From Oscillospiraceae bacterium (GTDB taxonomy: Bacteria; Bacillota; Clostridia; Oscillospirales; Oscillospiraceae), in NCBI GenBank assembly GCA_902793285.1, contig CADBCV010000010.1, forward strand, positions 1 to 62,424: a DNA stretch of 62,424 nucleotides, written 5' to 3'. The stretch's first letter is position 1; each line of letters starts with the position of its first letter. The position numbers were made by a program, and so were the translations under genes. Below the pieces are notes generated by a model. That model saw only the letters and a list, made by a program, of their open reading frames with translations, had not been told where the DNA came from and did not search any database. Below are positions 49,780 to 57,495 of the stretch, in pieces.

Positions 49780-51699
49780 ATGGCAGACCAGACCTATCAG
49801 CAGGCCCGCAAGCTGGGGCTCAAGGAAGTGAAGATCCGCACCGCGCGGCATGAGGACCCGTATCTCCCCGCGCTGGAGGAGCTGCTTCCCCACATGAACG
49901 CCCTCAACGAGGATGATCTCGGCACCATCCGCATCGACATTGAGCAGATCGTCGGCACCCGTTCCGGCGCGCGGCGGGACGCCTTCTCCGCCTCCTTCTT
50001 CCCGCTTCTGGAGGAGGGGAGCGAGTTTGCCTCCAAGTGGGGCGCGCTCGCGGCTTCGCACGTGAAGGAGGGCATCCGCGATTCCATCGTCGCGGTGGAA
50101 TATCTCAACCGCTTCTATGTGGTGGAGGGGCACAAGCGCGTCTCCGTCCTGCGCTTTTTCGGCGCGACCACTGTCCGGGCCGAGGTGAAGCGCCTCATCC
50201 CGCCCCGCAGCGGAGACCCGGAGATCGAGGCGTATTATGAGTTTCTGGATTTCTATAAGGTCACCCGGGTCAATAACCTGCTCTTTGACCGCGTCGGGGC
50301 CTATCCCGCGATGCTTCGCCTTCTGTGCGGGGACGATCTCACCCCCTGGGACGAGGACCGGCGGCGCAGCTTTTTCTCAGACCTTGTGCGCTTTCGCAAG
50401 GTCTTCGCGGCCTCGCCCCTGAGCAGCGCCCTCACCCAGGACGAGGCGCTGATGCGCTATCTGGAGATCTACGGCGCGGCGGCCCTCGCAGAGCGGTCGA
50501 CAGCGGAGCTCAAGAACGATCTCGCCGTCATCGTGCCCGAGCTCAAGAGCGTCCGGAACGAGAGCGAGCCGGTCCTGCTCACGGACCCGGCCGACCCGCC
50601 CCGCGGCATCCTGAGCCGCATTGTACACCCGAGCGTGAAGACCCTGCGCGCGGCCTTCCTCCACGACAAGGACCCCGAGAGCTCCTACTGGACCTACGCC
50701 CACGAGCAGGGGCGCCTTGCCGCGCAGGAGGCCCTGGGCGAGCGCGTCGAGACCGAGAGCCGCTTCAACATGCTCGAGGCGGACTTCGACAATACCATAC
50801 GCGAGCTTGCCGAGAAGGGGACAGACATGGTCTTCAGCACGACCCCGCGCCTGCTCGCCTCCACGCTCTCGGCGGCGGCGGCGTACCCGGCGATCAAGTT
50901 CCTGAACTGCTCCTTGAACGTGAGCCACCCGATGCTCCGCTGCTACTACGCCAGAATGTACGAGGCTAAATTTTTGACCGGCGTCCTCGCCGGGGCCCTG
51001 AGCGAGCATGAGAACATCGGCTATGTCTGCGACTACCCCATCTACAGTATGCCCGCCTCCATCAACGCCTTTGCCCTCGGCGTGCGCATGGTCAACCCCA
51101 GGGCGCGCGTCCTGCTCGAGTGGTCCACCGTCGAGGGCGCGGATGTCGAAGGGGTCTTTGCCAATTACGGCGTCACGGCGATCTCGGGCCAGGACAGTCT
51201 CATCCGGGATGAGCGCAGCCGCAGGACCGGCCTTTTTCTCACGGTGGGGGACCGCCAGGAGAACATGGCGAGCTCGTTCTGGAACTGGGGCGCCTTTTAC
51301 CGGAAGATCTTCGAGTCTTTCCTTGACGGCTCGTGGGGGGAACTTGACAGTACCAGCGACGCGGGCCAGACCATCAACTACTGGTGGGGCCTCTCGGCGG
51401 GCGTGGTGGATGTGCGCGTCGGGGAGAAGGTCCCGGCGGAGACCGCACGACTCATCGACTTCCTGCGCCGCAGCATCGCGGACGGCAGCTTCCGCCCCTT
51501 CGACGGGCCGGTGTACGATCAGGACGGGAAGCTCCGCATTGAGAAGGGGGAGATCCTCACGCCGCACCAGATCCTGATGATGGACTGGCTTGTGGAGAAT
51601 GTGGACGGCGCGATCCCGACGCTCGAGCAGCTCACGCCCCCCGCGCAGGAGCTCGTCAAAATCCAGGGCATCCGCAAGGAGAGCACGGAGACCGTGTAA
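49780..51699 (+). CDS. Cytosolic fusion of ParB-like domain and BMP (PnrA-like) ligand-binding domain
   Basis: 639 residues without a signal peptide or lipobox. Residues about 90-140 hold a ParB/sulfiredoxin-like segment (VEYLNRFYVVEGHKRVSVLR). A helical region follows. From about 285 a periplasmic-binding-type BMP domain begins (LRAAFLHDKDPESSYWTYAH), with EKGTDMVFSTTPRL and NIGYVCDYPIYSMPASINAF. BMP proteins normally bind nucleosides outside the cell; here the domain would be inside. A nucleoside-sensing regulatory protein is a reasonable guess. It is monocistronic, ended by the family A repeat. Confidence 0.78.
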   Translation: MADQTYQQARKLGLKEVKIRTARHEDPYLPALEELLPHMNALNEDDLGTIRIDIEQIVGTRSGARRDAFSASFFPLLEEGSEFASKWGALAASHVKEGIRDSIVAVEYLNRFYVVEGHKRVSVLRFFGATTVRAEVKRLIPPRSGDPEIEAYYEFLDFYKVTRVNNLLFDRVGAYPAMLRLLCGDDLTPWDEDRRRSFFSDLVRFRKVFAASPLSSALTQDEALMRYLEIYGAAALAERSTAELKNDLAVIVPELKSVRNESEPVLLTDPADPPRGILSRIVHPSVKTLRAAFLHDKDPESSYWTYAHEQGRLAAQEALGERVETESRFNMLEADFDNTIRELAEKGTDMVFSTTPRLLASTLSAAAAYPAIKFLNCSLNVSHPMLRCYYARMYEAKFLTGVLAGALSEHENIGYVCDYPIYSMPASINAFALGVRMVNPRARVLLEWSTVEGADVEGVFANYGVTAISGQDSLIRDERSRRTGLFLTVGDRQENMASSFWNWGAFYRKIFESFLDGSWGELDSTSDAGQTINYWWGLSAGVVDVRVGEKVPAETARLIDFLRRSIADGSFRPFDGPVYDQDGKLRIEKGEILTPHQILMMDWLVENVDGAIPTLEQLTPPAQELVKIQGIRKESTETV

Positions 51700-51778
51700 G
51701 CCGCAGGGCCAGATCCCCGGCCCGGCCTGCAAGAGTACGGCCCGGAAACGTATACCATGTTCTAAAACGTCCGAGCAT

Positions 51779-51935
51779 TCCGCAGGGGCGACCCCTGCGG
51801 CCGCCCGGCGAAGAAAACCAAAGCAGGAAAAACCCGCGGCGATTTCGTATCACACGTTACGAAATCGCCGTACTTTTTTGGATGTCGGAGAATTTCCTCA
51901 CGCGGGAGGGGCATACCCGCAGAAGGCATCACCTT
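51779..51935. repeat. Family A repeat after the BMP gene, in a 355-bp gap
   Basis: GCAGGGGCGACCCCTGC forms one hairpin. The core CGGCGATTTCGTA (51837-51849) pairs perfectly with TACGAAATCGCCG (51858-51870), then TACTTTTTT. It should end transcription from the BMP gene. The remaining gap holds the next promoter. Confidence 0.75.
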
Positions 51936-51984
51936 TCCCCGTTTTGCAGCGCGCGCATCTTTTTTGCAAAATCGTGAAAAACCC

Positions 51985-52013
51985 TTCACAAAAAGAGACG
52001 GATGCGGTATAAT
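51985..52013 (+). promoter_or_regulatory. Promoter of the five-gene glycosyltransferase operon
   Basis: TTCACA (51985-51990), 17-base spacer, TATAAT (52008-52013). Confidence 0.7.
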
Positions 52014-52054
52014 ATGTTTACATAAATATGCTTGCGGACAGGGGGCGGGCAGCG

Positions 52055-53602
52055 ATGGACGGACGGCGGAACAGGATCTCCGGCGGCGCTGAAAAGGCGG
52101 CGGCGGCACTTGTGCTGCTCCTTGTGTTTGCTTTTGTGCTGGTGCTTACATATACCGCCTGCCGGGAGACAAGCGTTTTGAATACGGACAATCTCTCCGG
52201 GGAGAATATCGAGTTTTACGCGGACAACGTCTTTCTCAACTGCATCGTGCTCGGCATCCTGCTCTCGGCGGCCTATCTCTTCTACCTCCACGGGGACGGA
52301 ATCCATATCAAGAAAATGGAGCGGGCGCTTCTCGTCTGGACCTTTCTCTTCGGCACGGCCTACATCGCCTCCGCAAAGCTGCGCGCCCCGACCTACAGCG
52401 ACTCCTTCCTCGTGACCTATGGGGCGCAGCGCGCGGCTCTCGGGGACTATGCCGTTTTGTACGAGAACTACTATTACCGCTTTCCCTTTCAGCTCGGCTA
52501 CGTGCTCTATTCCGAGATCCTCTTTCGCCTTCTGGGGATCGTCCTGCGCGGGGAGCCGGAGGGTTACGCGGTTCTCGCCCTGCAGGAGGTGAATCTCCTG
52601 TGGCTTCTGCTGGAGTATCACGCCCTTGTGGAAATCACAGCCCTGCTCTTTAAGAATGAGCGCATCCGCAAGCTCCTCATCCTCCTGCTCTTTCTGTGCT
52701 TCCCGCCGCTTCTGACGCTTCCCTATCTCTATGGCAGCATCCCCGCCTTTTCCTGCGGGGCGCTCGCGGTGTGGATGTTTTTGCGCTATATGAAGCAGGG
52801 CGGCAGAAGCCGCGCCATCCTCTGCGCGGCGTTTCTGACGCTCGCCGTCACGCTCAAGCTGAACCTTCTGATCGTCTGCGTCGCAGTTGGCGGCGTGTGG
52901 CTCGTGATGCTGCTGAAGGCCCCCTCGCGGGAATCGCTTCTCTGCTTTCTCCTCGCCCTGGCCTGTGTGCTGACGCTCCCGTCTCTGCCGCAGAAGCTCT
53001 ATGAGCGGCGCCTCGGCATCCGCTATGGCGACGGGATTCCCATGCTCGCCTGGATGGCCATGGGCTTTGACGAGGGGCACGCCGCCCCCGGCTGGTATAA
53101 GGAGGAGCACACCGTCACGGCCTTTGAATCGAGCGGGCACGACGCGGACGCGACAGCCGAGAGCGCGAAAGCCTTCCTCCGCGAGCGTCTCGCGGTATTC
53201 AAGGGTGACCGGCGCTATGCCCTGCACTTTTTCTATGACAAGCTCCGCAGCCAGTGGAACGAGCCGAGCTGCGGCTCGCTCTGGATCAATCAGGTATACC
53301 CGAGCTACAGCAGCAAGGGCAGGCTCTGCACCTTCCTCTGCGAGAGCGGGGCAAAGCGCACGCTTGCCGTGATGAACCAGATCCAGCAGCTTGTCTTCCT
53401 CGGCCTTCTCTTTGGGATCATCCGTCTCTGGCGCAAGAAGGATCTGCTGCGCTGCCTGCTCCCGCTGATTCTGCTGGGGGGGCTTTTGTACCACCTGCTG
53501 TTTGAGGCCAAAAGTCAGTACGCTCTCCCGTATTTCGTGCTGATCCTGCCCATCGCGGCCTACGGACTGTTTACACTCTTTCGAAAGGTTGAGCTTCGAT
53601 AA
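52055..53602 (+). CDS. Multi-pass membrane protein, GT-C glycosyltransferase-like
   Basis: I prefer the ATG at 52055 (MDGRRNRISGGAEKAAAAL) because the ATG at 52028 is only 15 bases from the -10 box; the latter would add nine residues. About 515 residues with some ten hydrophobic helices. An extracellular segment after the third helix (APTYSDSFLVTYGAQRAALG) sits where GT-C enzymes carry their catalytic acidic residue. A conserved family name does not come to mind. It shares TAATG with the next gene, which is a recognised membrane glycosyltransferase. Confidence 0.65.
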   Translation: MDGRRNRISGGAEKAAAALVLLLVFAFVLVLTYTACRETSVLNTDNLSGENIEFYADNVFLNCIVLGILLSAAYLFYLHGDGIHIKKMERALLVWTFLFGTAYIASAKLRAPTYSDSFLVTYGAQRAALGDYAVLYENYYYRFPFQLGYVLYSEILFRLLGIVLRGEPEGYAVLALQEVNLLWLLLEYHALVEITALLFKNERIRKLLILLLFLCFPPLLTLPYLYGSIPAFSCGALAVWMFLRYMKQGGRSRAILCAAFLTLAVTLKLNLLIVCVAVGGVWLVMLLKAPSRESLLCFLLALACVLTLPSLPQKLYERRLGIRYGDGIPMLAWMAMGFDEGHAAPGWYKEEHTVTAFESSGHDADATAESAKAFLRERLAVFKGDRRYALHFFYDKLRSQWNEPSCGSLWINQVYPSYSSKGRLCTFLCESGAKRTLAVMNQIQQLVFLGLLFGIIRLWRKKDLLRCLLPLILLGGLLYHLLFEAKSQYALPYFVLILPIAAYGLFTLFRKVELR

Positions 53603-55101
53603 TGCTGCCAGAAGATGCACGCAGGCCCCTCTCTGCCCGGGCCTCATTCCTGTGGGAGAAAAACCGCGCGCCCTTTCTCACGGCGCTTGCCGTGGGCTTC
53701 TGCGCGCACGGCTACGCCTTTGCCAATAAACTCCTCAACCACGATGAGATCGAATCGCTCTTCGGCAAGGGGGCGACGGTGACCTCGGGCCGCTGGGGTC
53801 TGGAGCTTGTGAAGGTCCTGTTCCCGGACTGGTCCATGCCCTGGATCTACGGGATCATAAGCCTTGTGCTCATCGCGGCGGCCGCCTGCCTCATGCTCGA
53901 GACGCTGGAGATCCGAAGCCGGGCGCTCCGCGTCCTGCTCCCCGCCATGATCGTGAGCTTCCCGTCCCTCACGGGAAACTTCTGCTTCATGTTCACGGCC
54001 GCGCCCTATGCCTGGTCCTTCTTCCTCACGGCCCTCGCGGTGTATCTCATCAGCCGGGGCGGGGCGGCGCGCCTGTGTCTGAGCGTTGTGCTGCTCGTCC
54101 TCGCTCTCGGGATCTACCAGGCGTATATCTCCGTCGCGGCGGCGCTTTTCGTGGTCCTCATGATCCGGGACACTCTCGATGGCGAGCGCTCCGTGTCGGA
54201 GATCATCCGCTTCGGGGTGAAGGCCCTCGCGCTCCTGCTTCTCTCCGTCGCACTCTACTACGGGGTGACGCAGCTTGTCTTCCGTCTCACGGGGGCGGAA
54301 TTCAACGACTATGTGGTGCAGAATGTAAACGGCGCCGTCTCGCTCCCGCGCAGGGTCCGCATGGCCTATGACGCCTTCCTCTATATCTTCACCTTCCGCA
54401 ATTTCTATCTCATCACCTCGGAGACCCTGCGCTGGGTCCATATCGCGCTGGGACTTCTGACGCTCGCAGCCCTCGGGCTTCTGTCGCTTCGCAGAAGGAG
54501 CGCGCTGCACACGGCGCTGCTGCTCGTGCTGCTGCTCCTGCTGCCGCTCAGCGTGTGCTGCATGTTCCTCATCATGTCGCAGGACTCCATCCACACCCTC
54601 GTCCTCTACAGCTTCGTGTGCGTCTACCTTCTCATGGGCCTCACGGCGGAGCGGGTAATGCTCCGGGCGGAGAGCTTTCTCGCGCTGGCCCTCGCCTGCG
54701 TCACGCTCGGCAATGTGTATTTTGCCAATATGTGCTACCTCAAGATGCAGCTTCTGACGGAGAACGCCGTCGCCTTTTATACCACCCTCACGACCCGGGT
54801 GATGAGCACCGAGGGCTTTGACGAAAACACCGCCCTCGCCCTCGTCGGGCGGCAGGAAAATCTGCTGCACCGCTTCCCGGAGCTGGATACCGAGCTTTTC
54901 ATGGGCGTGAACCGGGACCTCGTGAACATCTATTCCCGCGAAAACCTGATCCGCTGCCATCTCGGTCTCGACATCCCCTTCGCGGATGAGGCCGCGGTCG
55001 AGGCGCTCGCGGAGGACCCCCGCGTGCGCGCCATGGCGGAATACCCCTATGACGGGTCCATACAGAAAATTGACGATATGATCGTGGTAAAGCTGGGGTA
55101 A
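53602..55101 (+). CDS. GtrII-type membrane glucosyltransferase
   Basis: 499 residues with about ten membrane helices. The N-terminal LNHDEIESLFGKGATVTSGR segment, then WGLELVKVLFPDW, matches the glucosyltransferase GtrII family (PF14264), which adds glucose from a polyprenyl-phosphate donor to surface polymers. The long C-terminal tail (about 120 residues after the last helix, with VMSTEGFDENTALALVG) faces outside. The start overlaps the previous stop by one base. Confidence 0.8.
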   Translation: MLPEDARRPLSARASFLWEKNRAPFLTALAVGFCAHGYAFANKLLNHDEIESLFGKGATVTSGRWGLELVKVLFPDWSMPWIYGIISLVLIAAAACLMLETLEIRSRALRVLLPAMIVSFPSLTGNFCFMFTAAPYAWSFFLTALAVYLISRGGAARLCLSVVLLVLALGIYQAYISVAAALFVVLMIRDTLDGERSVSEIIRFGVKALALLLLSVALYYGVTQLVFRLTGAEFNDYVVQNVNGAVSLPRRVRMAYDAFLYIFTFRNFYLITSETLRWVHIALGLLTLAALGLLSLRRRSALHTALLLVLLLLLPLSVCCMFLIMSQDSIHTLVLYSFVCVYLLMGLTAERVMLRAESFLALALACVTLGNVYFANMCYLKMQLLTENAVAFYTTLTTRVMSTEGFDENTALALVGRQENLLHRFPELDTELFMGVNRDLVNIYSRENLIRCHLGLDIPFADEAAVEALAEDPRVRAMAEYPYDGSIQKIDDMIVVKLG

Positions 55102-55124
55102 AGTCTGTGACGGGGGGATGCGTC

Positions 55125-55709
55125 ATGTCCCGCGCCTTGAAGCGCTGCGCCGCGTTTTTGCTTCTGCTGGCGCTTACAGTGTGTATTCTGCCCGCGGCCT
55201 TTGCGGATACCGGAGAGGCCGCGGCGCTCCCGAAGGACTGGTACGGCTGGTGGAAGATGGACCGCTGCAGCGGCGACTGGGCCAGGATGTACGGCTACTA
55301 CTGGGATTGCTGTGCCGAGCTGGAAACCGACGGCGAAGGCCCGCTGCACCTGCGCCTCTGGGACGAGGACCTTCCAAAGGAGACCCTGCTTGCGGATGCC
55401 CTCCTCACGGAGGAGGAGGGGGTGCTGTCCTGCCGGAGCGGGTCCTTCCTCGACCGCGCACTCGGCGAGTCTGACTGGACCGTCACAAAAAGCGCGGATG
55501 CCTGCGGGACCCTCCTCACGCTCGAGGGGCAGTATCAAGCCGTCGGGAAGGGCGGCTTTCATTACGTGATTTACCTGCGCCCCTGGGGCGAGCTCTGGCC
55601 CGGGAGCGAGGACGAGAAGCCCTATTATTATGAGAGCTGGTATCTCCCGCTGGTGGAGGCGGATCTCCCCATGCCGGAGAAAATCGGAGAGACCGAGGAG
55701 GAAACATGA
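55125..55709 (+). CDS. Secreted protein of the glycosyltransferase operon
   Basis: The ATG at 55125 (MSRALKRCAAFLLLLALTVC) follows GGGGGG and gives a signal peptide; the GTG at 55107 is less likely. The mature part of about 165 residues is rich in Trp, Tyr and acidic residues (KDWYGWWKMDRCSGDWARMY) with four to five Cys. I do not recognise the family. It overlaps the next gene by ATGA, so its product is made with the glycosyltransferases and PLP-fold enzyme and may bind the surface glycan. Confidence 0.7.
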   Translation: MSRALKRCAAFLLLLALTVCILPAAFADTGEAAALPKDWYGWWKMDRCSGDWARMYGYYWDCCAELETDGEGPLHLRLWDEDLPKETLLADALLTEEEGVLSCRSGSFLDRALGESDWTVTKSADACGTLLTLEGQYQAVGKGGFHYVIYLRPWGELWPGSEDEKPYYYESWYLPLVEADLPMPEKIGETEEET

Positions 55710-56794
55710 AAAAAAACGCGTTTGGATGCGGCGGCATGAAGAGAGCCCTGGAATACGGAAGCGAGTTTGACCTTGCCTCCAATGAGCTCGTGCGCGGCCG
55801 CTGGGACATCCCGGAGAGCTGGCAGCTTTTCCGCAGCGGGCGGGACGCGCTGAAGGCTTTCGCGCGCCTTGCCGGGAGACAGCGGGTGCTGATGCCGGCG
55901 CTCTGCTGCGACGCCATGATCCTGCCCTTCCGGCAGAGCGGCTGGGAAGTCGCCTTCTACCGCCTGCGGGCGGATCTCACCGCGGACGAGGAGGACCTGC
56001 GCCGGAAGCTCCGGGCGGGGGACGTGCTCCTCTACATGCCCTATTTCGGCATCCCGGCGTTTTCGGAAGAGCAGCTTCTGAAACTGCGGCGGGATCACCC
56101 CTCCATCCTCTTTCTGGAGGACCGCACCCACGATATCCTGGTCCCGCGTGCGCCCTGCGGCTTTACGCCCGACGTGACAGCGGCGAGCCTGCGCAAATGG
56201 GCGGCCCTGCCCGAGGGCGGGATGCTCGTGTTCCGTGATGCTTTCGCGGGCGAGCCGGACCCCCGCTACGGCGATCTGCGCCTCGAGGCCATGGAGAAGA
56301 AGAGCCGCTATCTGCAAAGCGGGGACGAAGCCCTGCGCGGGGAGTACACCGCGCTTCTGCACCGCGCGGACAACCTCCTGGACGAAGCCGCGGAGCCTGC
56401 CGTGATGCATCCCCGTTACAGGGAGCTGCTCGCCGGGCTCGATCCCGAAAAGATCCTCGACGCGCGCAGGAGAAATCTTGCGAGACTGATCGAGCGCCTC
56501 TCGCCCGTGATCGGGCGCGGGGATATTCACCTCATGACCGAAACGCCGGAAAAAAGCGGTCTGTATCTGCCGACCCTGGTCGAAAACCGGGACGCGATCC
56601 AGCGTGGGCTCATTCGCCGCAGGCTCTACTGTCCCGCGGCCATCTGGCCCGAACCCCCGGAGGCGGCGGGCGTGTGCCCTGTGAGCCATCGGGTCACAAC
56701 GCATATGCTCTCCCTCCTCTGCGACCAGCGCTGCGGCGAGGGGGATATGGATTTTCTCGCGGAAAATTTGATGGACATGATGAGGAGACCTTGA
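55706..56794 (+). CDS. PLP-dependent enzyme, DegT/DnrJ-like fold
   Basis: 362 residues. An aminotransferase-fold large domain is visible: RVLMPALCCDAMILPFRQSG, the cofactor-contacting FLEDRTHDIL, and ASLRKWAALPEGGMLVF, whose Lys should hold PLP. The fold resembles DegT/DnrJ/EryC1/StrS sugar aminotransferases but the motifs are divergent (ED-x-TH in place of ED-x-AQ). An amino-sugar or glycan-decorating enzyme fits the operon. It shares TGATG with the next gene. Confidence 0.7.
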   Translation: MKKNAFGCGGMKRALEYGSEFDLASNELVRGRWDIPESWQLFRSGRDALKAFARLAGRQRVLMPALCCDAMILPFRQSGWEVAFYRLRADLTADEEDLRRKLRAGDVLLYMPYFGIPAFSEEQLLKLRRDHPSILFLEDRTHDILVPRAPCGFTPDVTAASLRKWAALPEGGMLVFRDAFAGEPDPRYGDLRLEAMEKKSRYLQSGDEALRGEYTALLHRADNLLDEAAEPAVMHPRYRELLAGLDPEKILDARRRNLARLIERLSPVIGRGDIHLMTETPEKSGLYLPTLVENRDAIQRGLIRRRLYCPAAIWPEPPEAAGVCPVSHRVTTHMLSLLCDQRCGEGDMDFLAENLMDMMRRP

Positions 56795-57363
56795 TGAACA
56801 TGGACCCCGTTCTCTATACCGGCAGACCGGCCGAGACACGCATCCCCAAGGAGGAGCGCTGCTATGATCTGCTTGAGCGTCTTGGCGTGCCCTTTGCGAG
56901 GGTCGACCACGCACATGCCGATACCATCGAGGCATGTCATGAGATCGAAAAGACGCTCGGGTGCGAGATCTGCAAAAACCTCCTGCTCACGAACCGGCAG
57001 ATGACCGAGCTGTGGCTGCTGCTCATGCCGGGGGACAAGCCCTTCAAGACAAAGCTCCTGTCAAAGCAGATCGGCTCTGCCCGCCTGTCCTTTGCCAGCG
57101 CCGAGCAGATGCTGCGCCATCTCGACATCACGCCGGGCTCTGTGAGCGTTTTGGGACTCATGAACGACAGCGAGGGCGCGGTCCGCCTTCTCATCGACGA
57201 GGACCTTGTGAAGAAGCCCTTTATCGGGATGCACCCCTGCATCAACACGTCCTCTCTGCGCATCGAAACCCGGGACCTTCTGGAGAAGCTCCTGCCCGCC
57301 ATGGGCCATGCGCCGACCTTCGTCTCCCTCCCCTGGGACCCGGACGCGGCGGAGCAGGCATAG
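56794..57363 (+). CDS. Prolyl-tRNA editing (YbaK/PrdX-type) protein
   Basis: The ATG at 56794 shares a base with the previous stop and follows GAGGAGA; the open frame upstream is out of context. 189 residues with the PrdX pattern: LERLGVPFARVDHAHADTIE, CKNLLLTNRQ, KLLSKQIGSARLSFAS, and GMHPCINTSSLRI near the end. These proteins deacylate Ala-tRNA(Pro). Its presence at the end of a surface-glycan operon is probably incidental. Confidence 0.88.
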   Translation: MNMDPVLYTGRPAETRIPKEERCYDLLERLGVPFARVDHAHADTIEACHEIEKTLGCEICKNLLLTNRQMTELWLLLMPGDKPFKTKLLSKQIGSARLSFASAEQMLRHLDITPGSVSVLGLMNDSEGAVRLLIDEDLVKKPFIGMHPCINTSSLRIETRDLLEKLLPAMGHAPTFVSLPWDPDAAEQA

Positions 57364-57393
57364 CGGCTGTATGAGATCGGCATGTGCAAACAC

Positions 57394-57422
57394 TTGTATT
57401 GTTCATGCTTTTGTGCTAAAAT
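57394..57422 (+). promoter_or_regulatory. Promoter of the transglutaminase-like gene
   Basis: TTGTAT (57394-57399), 17-base spacer, TAAAAT (57417-57422), then a leader of about 70 bases with GGAAGGAGA before the ATG. Confidence 0.65.
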
Positions 57423-57495
57423 AAATTATTAAAGATTTATTCACCGCCGCGATAGGCTGCGGTTCCGCTGCCCGGCTGCCGGAAGGAGACTGAAC

